DNA of 31,365 nucleotides from Lentisphaeraceae bacterium (GTDB lineage: Bacteria; Verrucomicrobiota; Kiritimatiellia; RFP12; DVOR01). The number at the start of each line of letters is the position of its first letter. The first letter of the stretch is position 1. Of this stretch, positions 8,247 through 14,790 are shown piece after piece. The notes under the pieces were generated by a model, which was not told where the DNA came from, ran no database searches, and saw only the letters and a program-made list of their open reading frames with translations. Both the position numbers and the translations under genes were made by a program. The stretch spans positions 1 to 31,365 of the forward strand of contig SFJE01000031.1 of NCBI GenBank assembly GCA_004555175.1, written 5' to 3'.

Positions 8247-9298
8247 CGCACGCCTCCCCAAGCGGACCAGAAGCGCGTGACTTCGGGCGTTTCGAGGGCG
8301 GCTTGCTCGCTTTCGGAGAGGGCGGGGAAGAAGTCGAGCCCGGAGCGCGCTTCCAGGTCGCGAATTGAGCGGAAGCAGTAGCGCGGGCGCTTGGAGGCGG
8401 GGATTTCCTGGGGCATATAGGCGCCGATGGCGCGCAGGTGGCCGCGATGGATTGAAGCGATGACCATTGCAAAGCCGCTGGGGATACGCACGCGGCCGCG
8501 TTTGAGTTTGGGTTTGCGCGCGTCGGGCACGGTGCAGACGATGACCCAGACGGTGTCGCCAATTTCGGAGAGGTCGTCGGCAATGGTCTGCTCGAGGGCG
8601 CGCCAGGGGCCGCGGTTGAGGTCGGGCCGCTGCGGGGCGATATTCGTCATGAGGAAGGTCTGCTTTTGGGCGGCTTTTCCATAGCGCGTGGCGATGACGG
8701 AGTTGGGGGCCATGTGTCCGCGGTCGTATCCCGAGCCAGTGTAGGTCTCGGGGGAGGGCGAGCCGGGGACCTCCTTATCCTGTTCAAAGGGTGGGCGTGG
8801 CGGCGAGCCGGAGAGGAGCTTTTGGGCGGGCACGGCGTAGGCGGCCCAGACAGGATGGCCAAGCGTGGGCGAGTAGCCCACCCAATAGCCTTGGCGCTTG
8901 AGCAGGCGGATGTCGCGCGGGGCGAGGGTGGGGTCCTTGACCTGCGGCACGCCGAAGGGGAGGGGGCCCTTGCCGGGCGCCTTGTCATAGGGGATTTGTG
9001 CATCGCGGCCGGTGAGCCCCAGGCAATCGGTGAGGTCGGCCGTGATGCTGCCAATGGCCTCTAGCGTGGGCTCGAGGGCACCATAACCCGCGCGCACGGC
9101 AGTGGGTTGGTGGGCAAAGAGGTTGCCGAGCACGAGCACCGCGAGCGTGGCGGCCACGCCGAGCCAGCGCCACAACCGCCCGTTGCGTCCAGTGGCGGGT
9201 GCCTTGCGCGATTGTTTGGGTTTTCCCTTTTTGGGTTTGGCCCCGGCGGTGGCGCGTTGGGCCAAGGCCTTGGCGGCGCCTTCGAGGTTAGCGCTCAT
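8243..9298 (-). CDS. Membrane-anchored DNA/RNA non-specific endonuclease (NucA/EndoG family)
   Basis: This is a sugar-non-specific metal-dependent nuclease of the beta-beta-alpha-metal type. The 351-residue protein begins with a Lys/Arg-rich cytoplasmic tail (residues 1-42), then one membrane segment (about 43-62), placing the catalytic domain in the periplasm. The catalytic motif DRGHMAPN is at 192-199 (His195 the general base), and the magnesium-binding Asn lies in LNRGPWRALE (Asn228). The start at 9298 has a GGGGAGCC ribosome site and overlaps the end of the HD gene by 11 bp; its stop overlaps the ruvC start. Such nucleases can degrade incoming or extracellular nucleic acid for nutrition or protection. 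Why it is coupled to ruvC is not evident. The frame stays open upstream of 9298, but that part only shadows the HD gene. Confidence 0.87.
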   Translation of the reverse strand: MSANLEGAAKALAQRATAGAKPKKGKPKQSRKAPATGRNGRLWRWLGVAATLAVLVLGNLFAHQPTAVRAGYGALEPTLEAIGSITADLTDCLGLTGRDAQIPYDKAPGKGPLPFGVPQVKDPTLAPRDIRLLKRQGYWVGYSPTLGHPVWAAYAVPAQKLLSGSPPRPPFEQDKEVPGSPSPETYTGSGYDRGHMAPNSVIATRYGKAAQKQTFLMTNIAPQRPDLNRGPWRALEQTIADDLSEIGDTVWVIVCTVPDARKPKLKRGRVRIPSGFAMVIASIHRGHLRAIGAYMPQEIPASKRPRYCFRSIRDLEARSGLDFFPALSESEQAALETPEVTRFWSAWGGVR

Positions 9299-10073
9299 TG
9301 CTGGCTCCCCGTGCCAAGGCCATCTCGGCCACCTGGCAGCAGTGCTCAATGGTCTCGCGCGCCTGCGGCAGGATTTGGATAAGGTAGTCACGCCGTTGGG
9401 CCACCTCACCGCGCGCCTGGGCCAGACGGTAACTTTCGCGGAAGTGGAGCCCGCCATTGCACCAGGCGAGTTGGATGAAGACGAAGTCAGCGAAAGAACA
9501 GATGTCGGCATAATCGATGGTTGCGCCAGTTTCGATGGCCTCAACGATTTTTGGGGAGGGCGCGGCGGTGAAGGGGAGGCCCCAGTAGACCTCGGGGTGG
9601 GAGGGGAGATAGTTGGTGGCGATGGCTTCGTCGAGGACGGTGAAGATGTCGAGTTTATCGGCATCGCGCACCAGGTGGGCGAGGGCGGCTTCGTCGGGCG
9701 AGAGACTTGGCGGCAGGTCGCGCAAGTTATGGAACTCGATGGCGCGGAGGATGAGGTTGCGCTCGCTCGCCTCGCGGTCATCCAGCCAACCCAGGCGCAG
9801 GACCTCGCCGCAGCTGAGGAGGGCGTGGTTCACGCTGATGCGGTCGCTGAAGGTGTGATACTGCATAAACTGGCGGAAGCGCCCCAGATCGTGCAACCAA
9901 GCGGCGGTCTCGCCGGCTGCGCGCAGGGCGGCCGGGAACTCGGGCGAAGCCATAATGGTGCGTGCATTCTCCACTACGCGCCGGGTATGCGCCAGCTTCA
10001 GGTCGTTCATATCCTCGTGCGGGAAGGTCTGGTAGTAGGCCAAAAAGGCCTCGGCAATCTCTTCGTTCTTCAT
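9288..10073 (-). CDS. HD-domain phosphohydrolase-like protein
   Basis: The 261-residue protein is a single HD-superfamily domain, a metal-dependent phosphohydrolase fold. Likely metal ligands are His29 (LKLAHTRRV), the His61-Asp62 doublet (AAWLHDLGRFRQF), His83 (VNHALLS), His116 (AIEFHN) and Asp138/Asp140 (LVRDADKLDIF). The substrate cannot be told from sequence; nucleotides or phosphorylated metabolites are usual in the superfamily. It is the first gene of the minus-strand cluster and overlaps the nuclease gene by 11 bp. Upstream, TATGAT (10091-10086) and TATACT (10086-10081) lie so close to the ATG that the transcript may have almost no leader, and I see no good Shine-Dalgarno sequence. Confidence 0.8.
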   Translation of the reverse strand: MKNEEIAEAFLAYYQTFPHEDMNDLKLAHTRRVVENARTIMASPEFPAALRAAGETAAWLHDLGRFRQFMQYHTFSDRISVNHALLSCGEVLRLGWLDDREASERNLILRAIEFHNLRDLPPSLSPDEAALAHLVRDADKLDIFTVLDEAIATNYLPSHPEVYWGLPFTAAPSPKIVEAIETGATIDYADICSFADFVFIQLAWCNGGLHFRESYRLAQARGEVAQRRDYLIQILPQARETIEHCCQVAEMALARGASNER

Positions 10074-10121
10074 ACCCGGCAGTATATCATATCCGCCCGT
10101 GGGGCGGGCGGGATGGGAGAG

Positions 10122-10241
10122 ATGACGGATGACGGATGACAGAGGGCTCGCTACGCTCGCGTGAAGGCCGAGCAGGGCTGGGCCGGATAATCCGGAGATT
10201 CCGGATCATCCGGAGATTCCGGAGATTCCGGAGGCGGCCCG
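10122..10241 (+). repeat. Heptad array plus composite element with CCGGA nonamers, copy 1
   Basis: ATGACGG heptads (10122-10142) are followed by GCTCGCTACGCTCGC and GTGAAGGCCGAGC. Then come five and a half 9-bp units of the form CCGGANNNT (10183-10233), ending in GGAGGCGGCCCG. The part 10146-10241 reappears inverted at 16387-16483 with the modules in the same order. No gene is evident here. Confidence 0.8.
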
Positions 10242-10310
10242 TAGGAAAGGAACTGCGGCGCGGATTATCACGCGGCGCGGAGAGAACTAACTGCTCGGCG
10301 GAGCGCAACT

Positions 10311-10398
10311 AATAAGACCCCGTCTTATTGGTAATAAGGCCCCGTCTTATTGGCAACAAGACCCCGTCTTATTGGCAACAAGGCGGGGCCTACTGATT
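10311..10398 (+). repeat. 22-bp palindromic tandem repeat at the GH97 5' end
   Basis: Three full 22-bp units (10311, 10333, 10355) and a diverged fourth at 10377 each carry AATAAGACCCCGTCTTATT, an 8-bp inverted repeat around CCC. One base change in unit 2 (A to G) still allows a G-U pair in RNA. The array recurs with two units at 26918-26957. There are no unique spacers, so it is not CRISPR. The open frame of the GH97 gene begins inside it. Confidence 0.85.
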
Positions 10399-12339
10399 TT
10401 GACGACCTTGCTATCGGTCACTTCGCCAGATGGGCTTAACCGACTGGTGATTGCGCGCTCGGGCAATACGCTTTACTACTCGGTCTTTCGCGGTGAGCAG
10501 GTGGTGCTCTTGCCGCAGGAGATTGCCCTGGACGTGGTTGGCGTGGGCGCGGTTGAGCCCGGGGAGGTGGAGCCCTTTCGGCGGCAGTTGGGCGGGGCGG
10601 TGCCGTTGGGGACGAAGCGCTCGGTGATTGATTTGGAGGCGGTGGGCGCGCGGGTGGCGTTGGGCAATGGGCTCGCGTTGGAGGCCGTGGCTACCAATTG
10701 GGGGGTGGCCTTTCGATGGTTGAGCGCCTTGGTGGGGGAGGTGGAGGTGCGCAGCGAGCGGTTTGGTCTGCAGCCGCGCCCGGGGGCCGAGCTCTTTTAT
10801 GGCTATGGCAATGGCGCGTGGGAGGGCGATCCCTTCCAGCAGAGTTGGGAGAGCCCGCATCAGCGCTCGGAGATGCAGGGGATTGAGTCCGGGCGGCTGA
10901 TTTATCTGCCGGTGACGTTGGTGCAGCCGGGGTGTGCCTTGGCGGTGACCGAGGCGGAGCTGCGCGACTATCCGGGACTGAACTTGCGGCGGGCGGATGC
11001 GGCGGCCGGGGCGTTGGAGGCGATGCAGGCGCGTTGGCCGCTGGCGCAGGATGGCTCCTCGCGGCGCTATTCGCGCGTGACGCAGCGGGCCGACTATCTG
11101 GTGCGCACGGCCGGTACGCGGGCCTTCCCGTGGCGCGTGGTGATGATGGCGGGCGACCTGGGCGAACTCTATGCCAACGACCTGGTCCTCGCGCTCTCCG
11201 AGCCGGCGGCGGGCGACTTCGCGTGGGTTCGCCCCGGGCAGGTGGCCTGGGATTGGTGGAACCATTGGGGTCTGGAGGGCACGCCCTTCCCGGCCGGGGT
11301 CAACACCGAGACCTACTGCGCCTACATCGACTTTGCGGCGGACTTCGGCGTGGAGTATGTCATCCTCGACGAGGGCTGGGCGCAGGATCTCGACGTCACG
11401 AAGATTGTTCCGGAGATTGACCTCCCGGCCATTCTTGCGCATGTCAAAACGCGGGGCGTGGGGATTATCCTTTGGAGCTCTTGGCAGCAGCTTATCGGGC
11501 GGCAGGAGGAGATCTTTGCGCACTACGCCAAGCTCGGCGTCTGCGGCTTTAAGATTGACTTCTTCGACCGCGATGATGCCGAGATCGCCCGCTTTCTCTA
11601 CCACACCGCCGCCGTCGCTGCGCGCCTCCATCTCGTGCTCGATTACCACGGCATCCACAAGCCTACCGGCCTCGCGCGCACCTTCCCAAATGTCCTTTCC
11701 TATGAGGGCGTTTTTGGTCTGGAGCAGGTGAAGTGGACCGGGCCGGAGATGGACTTTGTCACCAACGATCTGCGTATCGCCTTCACTCGTCTGCTTGCCG
11801 GCTCCGCCGACTACACTCCCGGCGCCATGCGTAATGCCCCCCGCGCTACCTACCGCGCCGATTATCATCGCCCGATGAGTATGGGCACCCGCTGCCGCCA
11901 AGCGGCCCTCTTCTTGGTCTATGATTCGGCTATCCGGATGCTTTGCGATGCGCCCTCCGCCTATCGTCGCGAGCCTGACTTCACCCGTCTGCTTGCCGCC
12001 TGCCCGACCACTTTCGATGAGACCCGCGCGGTGGTTCCCGAGGATCCCGATCGCGGACTTTTGGTCTTCCGCCGCCGGGGGCGCGAGGTGTGGGTCGCCG
12101 GCCTCGCCGGCGCACAGGGCGCCCGCTTCACCTTCTCCCCGCCTTGGCTCGAGGCTGGCTCCGACTATCTGCTTACCCTCGCCGCCGATGCCCCAACTTC
12201 CGACGCCGTGGCCACCGATTACACCTTCTCTTCTCGCCCTTTCCATCCCTCCGAAGCCCTCACCCTTCCCTGCGCTCCCGGCGGCGGCTTTCTACTGCGC
12301 TTGGCGCCGGCGGGGGACGGGGGCGACGGGGGCTGTTGA
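10372..12339 (+). CDS. Glycoside hydrolase family 97 (alpha-glucosidase/alpha-galactosidase type)
   Basis: GH97 enzymes hydrolyse alpha-linked glucose or galactose from oligosaccharides. The protein has the family order: N-terminal beta-sandwich (VTSPDGLNRL onwards), a TIM barrel with VAWDWWNHWG, YVILDEGWAQ and GFKIDFFDRDD, then a C-terminal beta domain. Asp396 in KIDFF occupies the place I recall for the nucleophile of retaining (galactosidase-like) members, which the inverting SusB group lacks; Glu445 and Glu451 are acid candidates. Length 655 is normal. The start is uncertain: there is no ATG, the frame begins at TTG 10372 within a palindromic repeat, and only MATRRGLLILTTLLSV could serve as a signal peptide, with no clear cleavage site. 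Codon choice drifts from G-ending in the 5' half to C-ending in the 3' half. Confidence 0.85.
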   Translation: MATRRGLLILTTLLSVTSPDGLNRLVIARSGNTLYYSVFRGEQVVLLPQEIALDVVGVGAVEPGEVEPFRRQLGGAVPLGTKRSVIDLEAVGARVALGNGLALEAVATNWGVAFRWLSALVGEVEVRSERFGLQPRPGAELFYGYGNGAWEGDPFQQSWESPHQRSEMQGIESGRLIYLPVTLVQPGCALAVTEAELRDYPGLNLRRADAAAGALEAMQARWPLAQDGSSRRYSRVTQRADYLVRTAGTRAFPWRVVMMAGDLGELYANDLVLALSEPAAGDFAWVRPGQVAWDWWNHWGLEGTPFPAGVNTETYCAYIDFAADFGVEYVILDEGWAQDLDVTKIVPEIDLPAILAHVKTRGVGIILWSSWQQLIGRQEEIFAHYAKLGVCGFKIDFFDRDDAEIARFLYHTAAVAARLHLVLDYHGIHKPTGLARTFPNVLSYEGVFGLEQVKWTGPEMDFVTNDLRIAFTRLLAGSADYTPGAMRNAPRATYRADYHRPMSMGTRCRQAALFLVYDSAIRMLCDAPSAYRREPDFTRLLAACPTTFDETRAVVPEDPDRGLLVFRRRGREVWVAGLAGAQGARFTFSPPWLEAGSDYLLTLAADAPTSDAVATDYTFSSRPFHPSEALTLPCAPGGGFLLRLAPAGDGGDGGC

Positions 12340-12376
12340 CATAGCTCCTGCGGACTTCTCGCCCCCTCACCCCTAG

Positions 12377-12566
12377 GCAGGGCTGCTCGCCCTGCACCTC
12401 GCGCGGGGGGCTGCTCGCCCCCGCACCCCTCGGGAGCGCAGGGCGCTCCACCCCGTCGCGAGCACCCTACGGGCACTCGCTTGTGGGTCCGCGGACACGC
12501 CGAGCACGCGCAGCAGGGATGCGCTCGCGCGCCTCCCTGCCAAGGCCGTTGGGGGGCCACCCCCAA
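12377..12566 (+). repeat. Array of short GC-rich hairpins downstream of GH97
   Basis: At least four unrelated-sequence hairpins lie in a row: GCAGGGC/GCCCTGC (12377-12395), GGGGGC/GCCCCC (12406-12422), GGAGCGC/GCGCTCC (12433-12449) and TTGGGGG/CCCCCAA (12549-12566). The first two share the identical loop TGCTC. They may terminate GH97 transcription, though no T-tract follows. No coding gene is evident in 12340-12694. Confidence 0.65.
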
Positions 12567-12643
12567 ACCCCCGCGTTCGCCCAGCACCCTGCGGGCACTC
12601 GCTTGTAGGCCCGCAGGCACGCCGAGCAGGGATGCGCGCGCGC
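12461..12643 (+). repeat. Imperfect direct repeat before the sulfhydrylase gene
   Basis: Copy 1 (12461-12530) and copy 2 (12583-12643) share AGCACCCT(A/G)CGGGCACTC and later ACGCCGAGCA and GGGATGCGC. Copy 1 has a 9-bp insertion CGCGCAGCA. Copy 2 can fold TGCGGG with CCCGCA. It is non-coding as far as I can see. Confidence 0.65.
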
Positions 12644-12651
12644 GGGGCTTG

Positions 12652-12660
12652 TGATAGAAT
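12652..12660 (+). promoter_or_regulatory. Extended -10 promoter of the sulfhydrylase gene
   Basis: TGATAGAAT combines the extended TGN motif with TAGAAT (12655-12660), 34 bp before the chosen ATG. No convincing -35 box is visible, which fits an extended -10 promoter. Confidence 0.5.
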
Positions 12661-12694
12661 GTGGGCGTTTTTGTTCCAATTCGGAGAGATGACG

Positions 12695-13966
12695 ATGAAG
12701 TTTGAGACCAAGTGCGTTCAGGCCGGCTGGGAGCCGAAGAATGGCGAGCCGCGTGTGATGCCGATCTATCAGAGCACTACCTTTAAGTTTGATTCCTCGC
12801 AGCATGTGGCGGACCTCTTTGACCTGAAGGTGGGGGGTCACTTCTATACGCGCTTGAGCAATCCCACGCTCGATGCGGTGGAGCAGCGCATTGCGGCGTT
12901 GGAGGGTGGGGTGGGGGCGATGCTCACCAGTGCTGGTCAGGCCGCCAGCACGATGGCCATCCTCAACCTGGCGCATAGCGGCGACCATGTGGTCTCCTGC
13001 TCGGCGATTTATGGCGGCACGGTGAACCTCTTTGGCGTCACCTTGCAGAAGCTGGGGATTGACTTCACTTGGGTTTCGCCCGATGCGACCGACGAGGAGA
13101 TCGCCGCAGCCATCCGCCCGAATACCAAGGCGGTCTTTGGCGAGACGCTGGCGAACCCGGCGCTAGCGGTGTTGGACATCGAGCGCTGGGCGAAGGTGGC
13201 TCACGCCCACGGTTTGCCGCTGATTCTCGACAACACCTTCCCCACGCCCTACCTCTGCCGTCCCTTTGAGTTCGGGGCCGACATTGTGGTCCACGCCACC
13301 ACCAAGTACCTCGATGGCCACGCGATGAGTCTGGGCGGGGTGATTGTCGATAGCGGTAACTTCGACTGGGCGGCTTCGGGGCGCTTCCCGGAGTTTACTG
13401 AGCCCGACGCCTCCTATCACGGCCTCATCTACACCCAGGCCTTCGGCAAGGCCGCCTATATTGTTAAGGCGCGCGCCCAGTTGATGCGCGACCTGGGCGC
13501 CCAGGCTGCCCCGATGAATGCCTTCCTCCTGGGAATGGGCATTGAGACCCTCCCCCTGCGCATGGAGCGCCACAGCGCCAACGCCCAGACCGTGGCCGAG
13601 TGGTTGGCCAATAATCCCAAGGTCGACTGGGTGCGCTATCCCGGTCTGCCGGGCGACAAGTATCATGCGCTGGCCAAGAAGTATCTGCCGCAGGGTTGCT
13701 CGGGCGTCATCTCCTTTGGCGTCAAGGGCACGCGCGAGGATGCGATGCGCCTGATGGACGCGCTCAAGATGATCAAGATCGTGGTCCATGTGGCCGACGC
13801 GCGCACCTGCGTGCTCCATCCCGCGAGCATGACCCACCGCCAGTTGACCGATGAGCAGCTGGTCAAGGCCGGCATTTCGCCGACGATGGTCCGCCTCTCG
13901 GTAGGCATTGAGCATGTCGATGACATCCTCGCCGACCTCGCCCAAGCCTTTGAGCAGGTGAAGTGA
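12695..13966 (+). CDS. O-acetylhomoserine sulfhydrylase-like PLP enzyme (Cys/Met metabolism family)
   Basis: This PLP enzyme probably makes homocysteine or methionine precursors from O-acetylhomoserine and sulfide; related family members perform cystathionine gamma-synthase or methionine gamma-lyase reactions. The 423-residue protein carries the Cys/Met-metabolism fold: PIYQSTTF, the YTRLSNPTLDAVE substrate and cofactor motif (51-63), Asp179 (LILDNTFPTP) binding the pyridine nitrogen, and the Schiff-base Lys204 in HATTKYLDGH. The H(x)TTKYxxGH form and about 420-430 residues favour MetY over MetB. GGAGAG at 12683-12688 has ideal spacing to the ATG at 12695; ATG 12689, two codons earlier, is possible. 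No metX or other methionine gene is adjacent. Confidence 0.85.
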   Translation: MKFETKCVQAGWEPKNGEPRVMPIYQSTTFKFDSSQHVADLFDLKVGGHFYTRLSNPTLDAVEQRIAALEGGVGAMLTSAGQAASTMAILNLAHSGDHVVSCSAIYGGTVNLFGVTLQKLGIDFTWVSPDATDEEIAAAIRPNTKAVFGETLANPALAVLDIERWAKVAHAHGLPLILDNTFPTPYLCRPFEFGADIVVHATTKYLDGHAMSLGGVIVDSGNFDWAASGRFPEFTEPDASYHGLIYTQAFGKAAYIVKARAQLMRDLGAQAAPMNAFLLGMGIETLPLRMERHSANAQTVAEWLANNPKVDWVRYPGLPGDKYHALAKKYLPQGCSGVISFGVKGTREDAMRLMDALKMIKIVVHVADARTCVLHPASMTHRQLTDEQLVKAGISPTMVRLSVGIEHVDDILADLAQAFEQVK

Positions 13967-13968
13967 AC

Positions 13969-14051
13969 GGTGAAGGCCGCGCGAAGCGAAGGCGCTATGC
14001 CAAAACGGTGCTCGCTGCGCTCGCGGATGAGAGATGACGGAGGCCAGATGA
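13969..14051 (+). repeat. Composite repeat forming the 5' end of the lipoprotein gene
   Basis: The order is GTGAAGGCCG, GCGAAGCGAAGGCGCTATGC, CTCGCTGCGCTCGCG and then heptad-like ATGACGGAGGCCAGATGAC. Six-codon ORF MTEAR-stop (14034-14051) overlaps the lipoprotein ATG as ATGA, and its GGAGG (14039-14043) can act as the ribosome site. Confidence 0.75.
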
Positions 14052-14773
14052 CAGAAAGCCCAATGTTTGCCCGGCGCGGAAGGCGGTTGACGCCGATTGC
14101 TTATCGCCTATCCCTCATTGCGGCCATCGCTGCAATGATGCTGGCAGGTTGCACGGGGCCCACGTTGCGGGCGCTGAATCCGCGCGAGGCGAAGATTGAT
14201 GTCTATCCCACGGGCGAAGTGCGCGTCTATGGCGAGCCGATTGCCCTGCGTGAGCTGGAGGGGGTGGTTCGTAGTTCCTCCACTCGGCCGCAGGATACCA
14301 TCCTCGTTCGCCTGCATGGCGATCCTGAGAGCGCTGAATTGACCCAGATGCGCCGCTTGATCACCGATCAGATGATTCGCGCGAACCACTATAAGTTCAC
14401 CTTCTTCTCCACGCCCCTGGCTACGGTGCAGACCTACGACCCGGTCACCAAGCGCACGGAGACCTTCGCCGAGGATGTTGACCTGGGTGAGTCGAGCACC
14501 GAGCGCGCCGTGGCTGATGCCCAACGCCTGATTGACGAGACGGCTGCCTATCGCGAGGGGACCTATGTCTCCCCGGTTGTGCAGGCTAAGCCGGTGGCCA
14601 TCTCTGTGGGCGAGAAGCCCGAGGAGCTGAAGGTTGGCGGTGAACTGCTCGAGGAGGCCAAGGCCGCAGCTGCCGCGAAGGCCGCCGCAACAAAGTCGGC
14701 CCAACCTTCGCAGGCCGACCTGCGCGAGCAGTGGAAGCGTCAGCAGCGCCGCACAGGCGGCGCGGGGCGTTAA
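14048..14773 (+). CDS. Small lipoprotein of unknown function, ExbD/TolR-like core
   Basis: The 241-residue protein has a basic n-region, a hydrophobic segment and lipobox MLAGC (Cys35), so it should be a lipid-anchored envelope protein. Residues about 49-115 (KIDVYPTGEVRVYGEPI, then DTILVRLHGD and YKFTFFSTPL) resemble the beta-alpha-beta pattern of the ExbD/TolR periplasmic domain, but without the ExbD membrane anchor; this is a weak pattern match. The C-terminal 40 residues are Ala/Lys/Gln-rich and end very basic. The start at 14048 follows GGAGG by 4 bp; an internal Met at 14063 is possible. The n-region is repeat-derived (AYRLS). murE follows after 17 bp, so a shared transcript is likely. 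Confidence 0.7.
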   Translation: MTESPMFARRGRRLTPIAYRLSLIAAIAAMMLAGCTGPTLRALNPREAKIDVYPTGEVRVYGEPIALRELEGVVRSSSTRPQDTILVRLHGDPESAELTQMRRLITDQMIRANHYKFTFFSTPLATVQTYDPVTKRTETFAEDVDLGESSTERAVADAQRLIDETAAYREGTYVSPVVQAKPVAISVGEKPEELKVGGELLEEAKAAAAAKAAATKSAQPSQADLREQWKRQQRRTGGAGR

Positions 14774-14790
14774 CCCCTAGCGAGGTTGCG

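Noticed and set aside
9298..9781. N-terminal extension of the nuclease by about 160 residues
   Set aside because: It lies fully inside the HD gene in another frame and is Ser/Pro/Arg-rich; the ATG at 9298 has a good ribosome site directly before a membrane anchor.
10311..10398. CRISPR array candidate
   Set aside because: Units are contiguous 22-bp copies with no unique spacers and no cas gene nearby.
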